Shown here piece by piece: positions 1 through 12,079 of a DNA stretch of 64,000 bases. The DNA is taken from positions 56,669,058-56,733,057 of the forward strand of contig NC_079205.1 of the NCBI RefSeq assembly GCF_026745355.1, in the 5' to 3' direction. A program made the translations under genes and the position numbers. The stretch is from Beta vulgaris subsp. vulgaris (taxonomy: Eukaryota > Streptophyta > Magnoliopsida > Caryophyllales > Amaranthaceae). Below the pieces are notes generated by a model. It worked only from the letters and a program-made list of their open reading frames with translations, was not told where the DNA came from and searched no databases. The first letter of the stretch is position 1. Every line of letters starts with the position of its first letter.

Positions 1-2
1 CC

Positions 3-1388
3 AACTCTTGGCCTATTCCTACTACTATTTCTCAAGTAAGGTCTTTTCATGGTCTTGCTTCCTTCTATAGACGTTTTGTGAAGAATTTTAGTAGTATTGT
101 GGCTCCCATGACCAAATGCATTAAGCAAGGAAAGTTCGAATGGAATAGGGCAGCCCAACAAGCCTTCGACACCATCAAACAACTTTTACGTAATACTCCT
201 ATTCTAGCCTTACCAGATTTCCCACAACCCTTTGAAGTTGAGTGTGATGCTAGTGGAGTTGGTGTTGGTGCAGTGTTGGTGCAAGGTAAATGTCCCATAG
301 CTTATTTTAGTGAGAAATTAAATGGGGCAAGATTGAACTATTCCACCTATGACAAGGAATTATATGCAATAATGAGGGCATTGGATCATTGGAGTCACTA
401 ATTGCGCCATAGTCATTTCATTCCACATTCAGACCATGAAGCTCTTAAGCATATACATGGGCAACAGAAACTCAATCCAAGGCATGCTAAATGGGTTGAG
501 TTTTTTCAATCATTTAACTTTTCTTCCATATACAAATAAGGGAAGAATAACATAGTGGTTGATGCTCTTTCGAGGAGGTATACTTTGCTTAGTGTGCTTC
601 AAACCAAGTTGTTAGGTTTCGAGCTTATCAAGACATACTGCAAGGAAGATATTGATTTTGGCCTTATTATTGAGGAGTGTGGTCAAGGAGCCGTGGGATC
701 CTATGTGATGCAAGAAGGTTTTCTTTTCAAAGGTAATAGATTGTGAATTCCTTATTGTTACATACGTGAATTGCTTGTTAGGGAGGCTCATGGAGGAGGA
801 ATTGCTGGCCATTTGGTATTACTAAGACCCTTGTAATATTGCAAGAATATTTTTGTTGGCCTAAGATGCAAGAAGATGTACAAGGGGTGATTGCTAGATG
901 TGCTACTTGTCAAAAGTCGAAGAGTACATTTCACCAAGGGTTGTATACTCCCTTGCCTGTTCTGAAATTTTCTTGGGAAGATGTCTCGATGGATTTCATA
1001 GTAGGTTTGCCTCTTACACAAAGGGGTAAGAATTCCATTATGGTTGTAGTGGACCCTTTTTCTAAAATGGCTCATTCCATACCTTTCCATAAGACGGATG
1101 ATGCCTCGAAAGTAGCTGATTTGTACTTCAAGGAGATTGTACGCTTGCATGGAGTGCCCTAAAACAATAGTGAGTGATAGGGATACCAAGTTTATGAGTT
1201 ACTTCTGGAAAACCTGGTGGAAGTTGCTTGGTACAAAGCTTTGTTTTAGCACCTCTCATCACCCTCAAACTGATGGAAAAATAGAGGTGACCAACCGCAC
1301 CCTTGGCGCCTTGCTTAGAGATTCCGTGAGTAAGAGTACTAAAGATTGGGATGTGAAGTTGTTCCATACTGAGTTTGCATACAATCGT
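3..1388 (+). pseudogene. Ty3/gypsy pol, left part: end of RT, RNase H, integrase (broken)
   Basis: Polyprotein fragment of a Ty3/gypsy LTR retrotransposon, cut by the window edge. In order it holds the tail of reverse transcriptase (3-200), RNase H (about 230-550, with CDAS and the DKEL acidic residues), the integrase zinc-binding region (about 770-930, with the CATCQKSK cysteine pair) and the integrase core. The catalytic Asp residues sit in VSMDF (about 990) and IVSDRD (about 1175), and the Glu in the [10 protein letters not shown] stretch (about 1275). The frame is broken by stops at 399, 538 and 744 and by frame changes near 812-839 and 1158, so it cannot make a full protein. It stops at 1388, where the LARD is inserted, and resumes at 8884 in the expected frame. 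The lineage within Ty3/gypsy was not settled. Confidence 0.9.
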
Positions 1389-4088
1389 TGTAACGCCCCG
1401 ACAAAATTACATAACCTTAATCGTCAGCGGAAGCATAACCTAATCATATGGGTTATGGCCCACAAATAAAAATAATAGCCTAAAATTGAAAATTCACTAT
1501 ACAAATACTCATCGTATAATAATACTTGTTTATCCCTCATACAAAATATCCTAAAGCCTCATAGAATCATACATAATCTTCATAATGCAGTATAATAGTG
1601 ATCCATATCTGTTCTTCCATACCTAAAACATAAAACAAAACGTCGTGAGCCGAGGCTCAGTAACATACTACTCTAACATCGTAAATTCATTTCACATCAT
1701 TTTATTTATAAACAGGGAGAAGAGAATAAGTAAAACCATTTCACAAACATATCATAGCATGTTACATTATCTTCTTTATCATGTTCATCATCATATATTT
1801 TACTTTGGTAACTTGGCTAGTACAACGGAAGGGACGTCTCCCCAAAACATCATAACATCATAAACGGAAGGCAGCCACCCGAGGACAAAAGCCCTCACTA
1901 AACGGAAGGTGGCGTTATTTGCCCAGAATTGCGCGGTGCCACCCGAGGACAATAGCCCTCACTAAACGGAAGGTGGTTAACCGGCCGGAAGGTACGTGCA
2001 CGACCCGGGATAACAGAATACTTGCCAAGAACCGTCTTTCACTTGAATTTATCATGTTTCATTTCTTTTAAGCATATCATCATCATCGTGAATAATTATA
2101 TTCTTTCATTTCATATCAAACATCATCTATCTCATTTCATAGCATCGTATCATCATAATAAACCATCATAAAACATTTCATTTCCCGCAATCCATATATA
2201 AAACATAATATTAATCATGATCATAAAACATACTTTGAAGGGGAATGCGGGTGTTAGCAGTAGACGTTACCTGAATTCCTGCTTACCAACCATGATAGCC
2301 GGGGGAGGCTTGTAATATCCTTTATCTTCTTTAATCTATTCAAGAATAGTTTTATTAAGAACGTTTCATTAATTAGCTTTTAAGCCTAAATATTAGTTAG
2401 CGCTTATTAAGATCATAGCGGTCATTATAACGTCGTAAAGGTCTCCTTAAAGGTCATATTTCTTAATCGTTAATAATTTTTAATTAAGGTGACTCTTTAG
2501 CAACTAATCAATGAAATAACTCATTTGGTTATATTTTTAGAAATTATCGAAATATTAAAGTTATGTTTCTACATATTCTATAACCTTTTGAAAACGTATT
2601 TCCAGTTCATAGTTAACAACTTAATTAGTCGTCCATTAATAAACTATAATAGGGCCATTAATATTATTTTAATCACTTAAAACTATTAAGTCAAGCTATA
2701 TTGTTATTATAAATGAACTTAAGTCTTAGTGAAATAATAATATCTTAAACTCATATTCTAAATAACAAGCTTATTGGATTTTAATTAGTTTCGAACAACT
2801 CAACTTTATTTAGTAATCATGAAATATGGCCCAATACTAGATTTTAGGAAATAAGTTGGGTGATTTTATTAAGCGAATTTGGTTTTAAGCGCAATAATTA
2901 TGTTTAATTAATATACTAATCTATCATGATCAGTTTCAGTTAGTCTACATTGGTTTAATTCAACATTAAGAAAATCTACATTTAGCCCAATAAATTAAGT
3001 GGTAGTGACAAAACAAAATAGGTTAATTACTTAAATCAGATTTTTAGGCCCAGCACTAATTAATATATCAATAGGTTCAATTGGGCTTGGGGCTTATAAG
3101 AACACAAGATGAACATAAGAGTATGATAATACCTCTGCTCATTGAGCAGGGATGAACCGCACAACAGGGGAGCGGAGCAGAGCTCCGGCGAACGGGTAAC
3201 GGCGACGGCTCCGAGCAGCTGGACCACGCGACGGTAGCGGAGGTTGTCGGTGGTGTGCGCGGCACAGCAGGCGCGAAGAAGAGGAGGGGAGCAGGGGAGG
3301 ACGCGAGTGCGAAGAGGAGAGAGAGTGCGCGGGTGCTGGAGCCGCGGATCTCCGGCGAGTTGCACAGGTGGCCGGCGAACGACGACGAGGCTAGGGGAAG
3401 GTGCGACGAAGCACGGCGCAGGTCAGGCGTCGCCTGAGGTGGCCGACGGGGGTCGGGGGAACCAAAACAGAGGAGAGAGAGTAAAAATTTGGGGGTTTCT
3501 TTTGGATTTCTTTTTGTTACAATTTTCCGGCGATTATTGACTGAATTTCTGATTAGAAAGAGAAGAGATGATGAAGGTTGTTGTTGGTGTGTTCTTGGTG
3601 TTGTATCCATGACTATTTATAGGGAAATTTGGAGTTAAAATCAGTGGTTGGGAGGAAGATGGTGAAGTAAATAATCTGAATTTGTCAACTTGAAGAAGCA
3701 ATGGTGAGGATTGGTGACAGATTTTGACTGAAGAAGAAGAGAGGGTGATTGCATGTGTGCCATGTGTTTGCCATGAAAATGAAGGAATTGAAGGAGGAGG
3801 AAGAAGGCAGTCAACTTTGTCAGTTTCATATAATACTTTTATTTTTCTTTTAATTTATGAAATCAGCAAATAGTCATTTTTTTTTTTTCAACTTTCAACC
3901 ACCAAGTTGGGTGATGGTTAAATATAAGTCTAATATTTTCTGGTTAAACAAAAGAATAGGATTACCCCTTTTTACAAAGTCTAGTAATTTATGTTTAACA
4001 TAATAAAAGAAAATCTAAATCTTAGTCAAATTAGTGATAACTATATTTAATTAATTACTTAAACATGGTTAATTTTTAGGATATTACA
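1389..4088 (-). repeat. 3' LTR of the LARD (left copy)
   Basis: 2700 bp LTR matching 6194-8883 almost base for base; differences are mostly one-base indels plus a few substitutions. On the minus strand it carries a TATA box (3613-3622) followed by a GC-rich leader (about 3130-3480) and an A/T-rich tail. Open frames in the GC-rich leader differ between the two LTRs because of indels, so they are not taken as genes. Confidence 0.93.
3613..3622 (-). promoter_or_regulatory. TATA box in left LTR
   Basis: Minus-strand CTATAAATAG, the only good TATA motif in the LTR, 5' of the GC-rich leader. Same position as in the right LTR. Confidence 0.6.
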
Positions 4089-4101
4089 TCCTTACCCCCT
4101 T
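4089..4101 (-). promoter_or_regulatory. Polypurine tract of the LARD
   Basis: On the minus strand AAGGGGGTAAGGA directly precedes the 3' LTR. A short GAGGACGAAAC block upstream is also typical of plant chromovirus 3' ends. Confidence 0.8.
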
Positions 4102-6177
4102 AGAAAAAGTTTCGTCCTCGAAACTTGCAATTTAGTTAATTGATAAAAAACACGCTAAATTCATTTAACAAGACCAAGATCCAGCCTTCATGGCTTCGTT
4201 AGATATTCAGCCTCCATTCCGCCATCATCTTTGTATCTCTACTTCAACTCGACTCGCGAAATCGAGGAGCAAAGAAAACAAAAAGGGCAAACTTGTTGGC
4301 AATGAATTCCAACTAACTCATTTGATGAGACCTCGTTTGAAATTCTTTTGGTTTTCTCAAATTATAAGATACATACTTTGAGTAACTACATATCATAAAA
4401 AAAATGCATGATACTACGTACGCATTAAGAGGTAACTAACACGATAATCACATGCACCACATCTTTACATAAACAGATTCATATTGTACACGCAAAAACG
4501 CAAATGCTCAAACGACTTGGTTCATCCGTATCCAACTTTTAGCCAACCCATTAAACCTATTTAAAACTTTACGCTACGATAGGAGATCATAGTGTTCCTG
4601 AATCTAACCTCAAACTTTCTCAGCACAACTTTACTTTCCATAATATGTGTTGAATCCTTGTGAATTTAAATATCCATGACACAATTTCATACTACGCCCC
4701 AATTTTACTTAGAAAGCTTAAACTCGAATGTTAATCATGCCCCTTAATATATCAACCCATTCTTTTCTTACTCATTATCATTTAACGATTCTCATTCTAC
4801 TTGGTATATAATATGTATTCTCCTATCAATTCCACAATATAAGCTTATTAAGGCATTCTAAACATCACATTTTGGTTCATGTTCTGTATAATAACAGTAT
4901 CATCTAATAAGTATTCACTAAAGATCCCTAAACCTAATATTTGTGCATTCCCAAATTTTCAATCATCACATTATCATACCAAATCAATATCATTATCATA
5001 GCCTCAACGTTAAGCACTTACTAATCTGACAATGTCATAACGTACTCCTTACCTAGCTAACATCAATACTCAAGATTTTAATTATTCAAGGCTTCACCAA
5101 ATAATATTTATTTCTCATCACAATTTCAATTTCCTCCACATTTTTCCATTATCCTCTTTTATTGGTAATTCGATCACTTGAATTCATTCCTAGATCATCT
5201 CAATACATACACGAAGAAACCATTTATCTAACAACATTTCAAACTTAGAAATTCTTTGTCCCAAATCTTGTAAAATAGAAAAAAAATCAAGCACTTTGCA
5301 CATTAAGTTTCTCTCGACATCAATGCTTATTTTAATTATATTCCATATAGCTAGTACATCTCCAAGTAGAAATTCCTATTCCTTCAAAACATCGATTGTC
5401 TAACTCTTCAATTATTATTCATAATTTATTTTTCACTACAATCCCATAACATCCCAAAAAGTGGTTCGCATAACATTATGAAGTGCTTCAACCCTTAAAA
5501 CTGAAATCCTTAATAACTGAAGTAATGATAATTGCTTTCTAATTCCTCGAGTAGAATTTCTAAATCCCTTCAAAATCTTCGAATCTCCAAAATCGTCATA
5601 TGAACTTCTATAAAGTAAAATTCAATCTCAACTTATAACCATCAGGATTTTATAGCTTAGCCTTTTTATTACATCCCACAAAAATAACCCTACTCATAAG
5701 CATATCTAAATATTATTTCTGTATTACCTCGAGCATCAAATATTACTACTCATACCTAAAAGATCGTTCACCTTATCCCTATGACTCATATAACCATCAT
5801 TTTATCCTCAAGTTATTCAACATCAATCTTTGCAGATAATTCATGCCAAGTTTAAATCGCAAAATTTTCCATTTAACATCTTACACTCTAGTAACCCCAA
5901 AGTTTTAGGTTATTCTAATCTTCCAATAATACCTCAAAGGTCATATTAAGTTCAAATCCTCACTTCTTTAAGATTCTAATAACCCAAATAATCCTCAACT
6001 CCTAATAACTCATTCATGGAAGTAAACCTCATATTTTTCATCCATTGTCTTATATCTCATCTTATATCAACCCAAATGGTCATTTACTAACCTCGAGTTT
6101 TCCTTAATATCTAATTTCCCAAAGGACCACTCCTAGGCGGTGCAAAGTATATCACTCCGCACTTCCGGCTAGGTTTC

Positions 6178-6190
6178 GGCTCTGATACCA
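6178..6190 (-). promoter_or_regulatory. Primer binding site (initiator tRNA-Met type)
   Basis: On the minus strand this reads TGGTATCAGAGCC, the usual plant LTR-element sequence complementary to the 3' end of initiator tRNA-Met, three bases after the LTR end. It fixes the element's orientation. Confidence 0.9.
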
Positions 6191-6193
6191 CTC

Positions 6194-8883
6194 TGTAACG
6201 CCCCGACAAATTACATAACCTTAATCGTCAGCGGAATCATAACTAATCATGTGGGTTATGGCCCACAAATAAAAATAATAGCCTAAAATTGAAAATTCAC
6301 TATACAAATACTCATCGTATAATAATACTTGTTTATCCTCATACAAAATATCCTAAAACCTCATAGAATCATACATAATCTCCATAATGCAGTATAATAG
6401 TGATCCATATCTGTTCTTCCATACCTAAAACATAAAACAAAACGTCGTGAGCCGAGGCTCAGTAACATACTACTCTAACATCGTAAATTCATTTTCACAT
6501 CATTTTATTTATAAACAGGGAGAAGAGAATAAGTAAAACCATTTCACAAACATATCATGCATGTTACATTATCTTCTTTATCATGTTCATCATCATATAT
6601 TTTACTTTGGTAACTTGGCTAGTACAACGGAAGGGACGTCTCCCCAAAACATCATAACATCATAAACGGAAGGCAGCCACCCGAGGACAAAAGCCCTCAC
6701 TAAACGGAAGGTGGCGTTATTTGCCCGAATGCGCGGTGCCACCCGAGGACAATAGCCTCACTAAACGGAAGGTGGTTAACCGGCCGGAAGGTACGTGCAC
6801 GCCCGGGATAACAGAATACTTGCCAAGAACCGTCTTTCACTTGAATTTATCATGTTTAATTTCTTTTAAGCATATCATCATCATCGTGAATAATTATATT
6901 CATTTCATTTCATATCATAACATCATCATCTCATTTCATAGCATGTATCATCATAATTCATAACCATCATAAAACATTTCATTTCCCGCAATCCATATAT
7001 AAAACATAATATTAATCATGATCATAAAACATACTTTGAAGGGGAATGCGGGTGTTAGCAGTAGACGTTACCTGAAATCCTTCTTACCAACCATGATAGC
7101 CGGGGGAGGCTTGTAATATCCTTTATCTTCTTTAATCTATTCAAGAATAGTTTTATTAAAGAACGTTTCATTAATTAGCTTTTAAGCCTAAATATTAGTT
7201 AGCGCTTATTAAGATCATAGCGGTCATTATAACGTCGTAAAGGTCTCCTTAAAGGTCATCATTTCTTAATCGTTAATAATTTTTTAATTAAGGTGACTCT
7301 TTAGCAACTAATCAATGAAATAACTCATTTGGTTATATTTTTAGAAATTATCGAAATATTAAAGTTATGTTTCTACATATTCTATAACCTTTTGAAAACG
7401 TATTTCCAGTTCATAGTTAACAACTTAATTAGTCGTCCATTAATAAACTATAATAGGGCCATTAATATTATTTTAATCACTTAAAACTATTAAGTCAAGC
7501 TATATTGTTATTATAAATGAACTTAAGTCTTAGTGAATAATAATATCTTAAACTCATATTCTAAATAACAAGCTTATTGGATTTTAATTAGTTTCGAAAA
7601 CTCAACTTTATTTAGTAATCATGAAATATGGCCCAATACTAGATTTTAGGAAATAAGTTGGGTGATTTTATTAAGCGAATTTGGTTTTAAGCGCAATAAT
7701 TATGTTTAATTAATATACTAATCTATCATGATCAGTTTCAGTTAGTCTACATTGGTTTAATTCAACATTAAGAAAATCTACATTTAGCCCAATAAATTAA
7801 GTGGTAGTGACAAAACAAAATAGGTTAATTACTTAAATCAGATTTTTAGGCCCAGCACTAATTAATATATCAATAGGTTCAATTGGGCTTGGGGCTTATA
7901 AGAACACAAGATGAACATAAGAGTATGATAATACCTCTGCTCATTGAGCAGGGATGAACCGCACAACAGGGAGCGGAGCAGAGCTCCGGCGAACGGGTAA
8001 CGGCGACGGCTCCGAGCAGCTGGACCACGCGACGGTAGCGGAGGTTGTCGGTGGTGTGCGCGGCACAGCAGGCGCGAAAAGAGGAGGAGGGAGCAGGGAG
8101 GACGCGAGTGCGAAGAGGAGAGAGAGTCGCGGGTGCTGGAGCCGCATCTCCGGCGAGTTGCACAGGTCGGGCGACACGACGACGAGGCTAGGGAAGGTGC
8201 GACGAAGCACGGCGCAGGTCAGGCGTCGCCTGAGTGGCCGAGGGGGTCGGGGGAACCAAAACAGAGGAGAGAGAGTAAAAATTTGGGGGTTTCTTTTGGA
8301 TTTCTTTTTGTTACAATTTTCCGGCGATTATTGACTGAATTTCTGATTAGAAAGAGAAGAGATGATGAAGGTTGTTGTTGGTGTGTTCTTGGTGTTGTAT
8401 CCATGACTATTTATAGGGAAATTTGGAGTTAAAATCAGTGGTTGGGAGGAAGATGGTGAAGTAAATAATTGAATTTGTCAACTTGAAGAAGCAATGGTGA
8501 GGATTGGTGACAGATTTTGACTGAAAGAAGAGAGGGGTGATTGCATGTGTGCCATGTGTTTGCCATGAAAATGAAGGAATTGAAGGAGGAGGAAGAAGGC
8601 AGTCAACTTTGTCAGTTTCATATAATACTTTTATTTTTCTTTTAATTTATGAAATCAGCAAATAGTCATTTTTTTTTTTTTCAACTTTCAACCACCAAGT
8701 TGGGTGATGGTTAAATATAAGTCTAATATTTTCTGGTTAAACAAAAGAATAGGATTACCCCCTTTTTACAAAGTCTAGTAATTTATGTTTAACATAATAA
8801 AAGAAAATCTAAATCTTAGTCAAATTAGTGATAACTATATTTAATTAATTACTTAAACATGGTTAAGTTTTTAGGATATTACA
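6194..8883 (-). repeat. 5' LTR of the LARD (right copy)
   Basis: 2690 bp LTR, direct repeat of 1389-4088. It is the promoter-bearing LTR because the primer site abuts its lower-coordinate end. The TATA box lies at 8407-8416 on the minus strand. Confidence 0.93.
8407..8416 (-). promoter_or_regulatory. TATA box in right LTR
   Basis: Minus-strand CTATAAATAG; the likely transcription start lies about 30 bp towards lower coordinates. Confidence 0.6.
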
Positions 8884-9419
8884 ATCGTTCTCCTACCTAT
8901 GCTACTAAACACTCCCCATTTGAGTGGTGTATGGGTGCCAATCCAAGGTTGCCAATCAATCTCATTCCATTGCCAAAAGGTGAGTATGTGCATGGTGATT
9001 CTCAAGCTAAGGCGCAAGCTATGATGAAGCTTCACGCACAAGTTCGAGCAAGAAGTGAGAAAGTGAATGCAAGGTACAAAGTGTTAGCCAACAAGAATCA
9101 CAAGCAACATGAGTACAAGGTAGGTGATTTGGTATGGCTACATTTGCGCAAGGAGAGGTTCCCTAACTTGAGGAAAAACAAGTTGATGCTTAGGTCATAA
9201 GGGCCTTTCAAGATCATTGAGAAATTCAACGACAATGCCTTCAAATTAGAGTTACCCATAGCCTATGGGGTGAGTGCTACTTTCAACATTGGAGATTTAG
9301 TACCTTACGTACATGATGATGAAGTAACTCGATTGAGCACAATTGCTTTAGAAGAAGAGGAGTATGATCCAAGTATGGATGATGATGTGCTAGCCTTGAT
9401 GCATAAAATGTTACTTTAG
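8884..9419 (+). pseudogene. Ty3/gypsy pol, right part: integrase C-terminus (broken)
   Basis: Continuation of the integrase that stops at 1388. The codons after the 5-bp target duplication continue the same core helix (YNRSPTYAT) and run into the C-terminal domain with the YKVGDLVWLHLRKERFP motif (about 9115-9165) and the GPFKIIEKFNDNAFKLELP and VSATFNIGDLVPY blocks typical of plant Ty3/gypsy integrase tails. An in-frame TAA at 9198-9200 interrupts it; the natural stop is TAG at 9417-9419. No chromodomain is visible. That the frame survives across a 7.5 kb insertion shows the two parts were one gene when the LARD landed. Confidence 0.88.
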
Positions 9420-9960
9420 ATATGGAGTCAATTGAGGCTATGCATGGAAGGTTTGTAGGATCTTCAACACATGCGTGCTTGTGTGCATGGTTAAGCATGA
9501 GGAACACGTGTGAGTGGCGTGCTAAGTAGTTATCCTTAGGAGAGTTCACTTGGTGAACTTCTTTACATCCTTGTTTGAGTTGGTTTTAGTTTTTGTTATT
9601 TTGTTTTGATTAGGGATCATGGTTTTGCCTACGTTCTTAAAACGATAGATTTTACACTATTCAAAGTGTGTTAGGAGCCTAGGACTTAGGGACTTGTCCT
9701 AAGCCTATTAGGGTTATGTTTTTCTTATAAATAGCTTAAAAGATTGTATGTTTAGATAACTTAATGAAATCAATTTATGTTTTGTGCTTTTCGAATACTT
9801 GAGTGTTCAACCTTCTTGATTGCTGGTGGCTTTGCCTTTACGCATCAAAATCTTTAGATTGTTTCTTGTGGTGGTTTAGCCTTTATCATTAAACGTCTAA
9901 GTACTATCCATTGTTACTTTATTCAAGTGATACATTTACCCATCGCCATCCCTACATAGC
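9420..9960 (+). repeat. 3' untranslated region and LTR remnant of the host Ty3/gypsy element
   Basis: Non-coding sequence directly after the pol stop. It contains a TATA-like CTTATAAATAG near 9725 followed by AT-rich sequence, as expected of an LTR. The LTR borders cannot be set because the second LTR lies outside the window. Confidence 0.45.
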
Positions 9961-10444
9961 TCCCGCTTTCCTTATATAGTAGAGACAATAGAAATCATAA
10001 AAGAGTATTTATAGTACAATAATTAACCTAAGTTTAGTAGCAAAATGAGATAAGTAAAACTTCCTTATCTCAATACAATAAATATTTTAAAAATATTATC
10101 TTGCCTAATATTTATCCTAACAAATATCTATATATGTTTGATTTCGTCCAAGTCTGTCAAGAAAAAAGATAAATAAAAAGACAATTTAGCTCCAAGTTCA
10201 AGAACATGATTTGATCTTTCGAAATTTATTAATCAAACAAATAGTCCTAATAAATACAGATTCAAAACTATAATATGTCTATGATAAGGTAAAAGTTTAG
10301 CACACATCCCCTAAATATAAACATAGAAAGTCATCACACACAATAATATCTAAACCTAAATAATGTAACTACCCTACACTAGCTAATGTTCATTATTATT
10401 GAACCTAATGAACAAAATATTTAACAGTACAATAATCATATATC
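9961..10444. other. AT-rich spacer, nothing recognised
   Basis: About 480 bp of AT-rich sequence with no credible frame, repeat ends or RNA gene that I could see. Confidence 0.5.
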
Positions 10445-10867
10445 TCAACCACCTAATCTTCTTTTCTTTTCTTTGCTAAAATCCACGCCTGACCATGAAT
10501 TTCCTTTCGTTCTTGATGCTCCACTTCTTTTTTTCTTAGTATAATTGTTTTTAGATGATTCTTGCAGAACATAAAAGTTATTATTTCCACGTGATTCTTT
10601 CACAATGGAAGAGTGGTTTTCACACGATTTTATTGAGGAAAAATCTTCCTCATATAATTCTTTTGAGACGGAATTATTGTTTCCACATAATTCTAGGTCA
10701 CTTGGAAAATATGAATTTAGGTTGAATGGTGAAGAAGAACATAATATTAAATCTTCGACAGGGTCATTAGGTACACATAATGGTAATTCCTCCAAACTAG
10801 AAGCGTAGTTATCACCTTCGTAGGTAAAACTTTGTTCTTGTGAACTCGACATAATTGTAACGTACAT
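10445..10867 (-). CDS. Unknown Ser/Asn-rich protein with basic C-terminus, 140 aa (possibly a gene fragment)
   Basis: Single frame of 140 codons, not recognised with certainty. The start region reads MYVTIMSSSQEQSF; a second Met (MSSSQEQ) five codons later is an equally good start. The middle is acidic and rich in Ser and Asn with loosely repeated blocks (CGNNNSVSKELYEEDFSS, CENHSSIVKES). The last 30 residues are basic (KKKRSGASRTKGNSW, EKKRRLGG), suggesting nuclear entry. A diverged copy lies at about 41400-41790, where the matching segment is followed by CIRCRSIKTPQ, resembling the start of a plant GATA zinc finger. Both may therefore be remnants of a GATA-type factor; here no finger remains. 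No introns or poly(A) signal were established. Confidence 0.35.
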   Translation of the reverse strand: MYVTIMSSSQEQSFTYEGDNYASSLEELPLCVPNDPVEDLILCSSSPFNLNSYFPSDLELCGNNNSVSKELYEEDFSSIKSCENHSSIVKESRGNNNFYVLQESSKNNYTKKKRSGASRTKGNSWSGVDFSKEKKRRLGG

Positions 10868-11376
10868 GGTAGGGGAAAGATAATGATGATGTTTTTTAAA
10901 ACCAATTAAAGTTATAGGAGGAGTGTTAACAATAATATATATATAGACCAGGAAGATTTGACAACCCTAACGTAACAAGGAGATTGTTATGGAAAGTAAA
11001 TAGGAGTAAAATTATTATGTGAGACTGTTATGGAAAGTGAATAGGAGTAAAATTCTTAACAAAGTTGGTTTATGTTATACTTATACGTGTATCTACTAAT
11101 AAAAAACATAAGAAATCAAGATATTTTATATTATTTTAGGATAATTCTTTTAAATTTATAATCTACATGTTTTTTCTGATCATTTTGCCGTGCTTTATCT
11201 TGTTTTTATGGATAATATGTTTTTTTAACGTTAGGCTATGACGTATGTTTGTCATGCAGCCCAAACATTTCATACTTATGATTTTGGAGTCCAGATCCAT
11301 ATATCTGTTATATTAGCAGCTACGGTGTCTTTCTGTAAAATTACTTTTACACTCTTCATGTTTTTTAAAATGTTAA
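10868..11376. other. AT-rich spacer with a short direct repeat
   Basis: No gene seen. Two copies of a segment containing GTTATGGAAAGT and AATAGGAGTAAAATT (about 10986-11015 and 11028-11056) form a short tandem duplication. Confidence 0.4.
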
Positions 11377-11865
11377 GGATGTTTTGTTCAAAACCACCTA
11401 AACTTTTCACGTTTTTAGAAACTCCCACCTTAATGAATTTCTTTTATAAATTTCCACCTACCATTTTCAATTTTATTAAAAACTCTCACCACTTAACGAT
11501 TTGTGTTAAATTCCGTTAACAAAACCGTTAAGTGACCTCCTATATGCATTTTATTATTAATTTACGCTGAAATCAAAGTCAATTTCATCAATTTAAGGGC
11601 AAAATCTCAACAATTTTGGAGCAAGTTTGGGACGAATTATAAATATTTGGAAAGACTTGCAACTATTTCAAGTTCGATTTTGTTAACAAAATGTATATGA
11701 GGGACCCATTTAACGGTTTTGATAATGGAATTTAACAAAAATTGTTAAGTGGTGGGAGTTTTTAATAAAATTGAAAATGGTAGGTGGAAATTTATAAAAA
11801 AAAATTCACTAAGGTGGGAGTTTCTAAAAACGTGAAAAGTCTAGGTGGTAAGATGCGATTTATCC
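11377..11865. mobile_element. Mutator-type foldback MITE, 489 bp
   Basis: Long terminal inverted repeats of roughly 165 bp (about 11377-11545 and 11695-11865) beginning GGAT and ending ATCC, around a loop of about 150 bp. A perfect 9-bp target duplication AAATGTTAA flanks it (11368-11376 and 11866-11874), the length left by Mutator-like transposases. It has no coding capacity. Confidence 0.85.
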
Positions 11866-12079
11866 AAATGTTAATTATAAAATATTCAATTCCTTCTCAT
11901 TCTATATTTATGTGTAATAACTAGAAAGAAAACTTAATATTGCCTAACTTATAATAAGACGCAATGTACACATAATATATTTCCCAAAAAAATATGCCTA
12001 AAAAGAGATATTTTTGATTGAAAATTAAACTAATTTAACTAAAGCAATTTTCAAACAATCAAAAAGTAAAAACTTAAAC

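Larger units (their letters stand above)
4089..6193 (-). other. LARD interior, non-coding
   Basis: 2105 bp between the LTRs. It is rich in A and C on the plus strand and has no frame with recognisable gag, protease, RT or integrase. Only the priming sites at its two ends can be identified. Confidence 0.75.
1389..8883 (-). mobile_element. Non-coding LTR retrotransposon (LARD type), complete
   Basis: Complete element with two direct LTRs (1389-4088 and 6194-8883) starting TGTAACGCCCC and ending GGATATTACA, a 2.1 kb interior, and a perfect 5-bp target duplication ATCGT (1384-1388 and 8884-8888). A tRNA-Met-type primer site lies beside the right LTR and a polypurine tract beside the left LTR, so it is transcribed on the minus strand. 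The interior has no credible gag or pol, so it must depend on an autonomous relative; LTR ends and polypurine tract resemble plant chromoviruses of the Tekay type (inference). The LTRs look nearly identical by eye, suggesting recent insertion. Confidence 0.93.

Noticed and set aside
3077..3610. 177-codon minus frame and related frames in the LARD LTR leaders (also 7879-8404)
   Set aside because: The same region in the other LTR is frame-shifted by indels and composition is biased; treated as LTR leader sequence.
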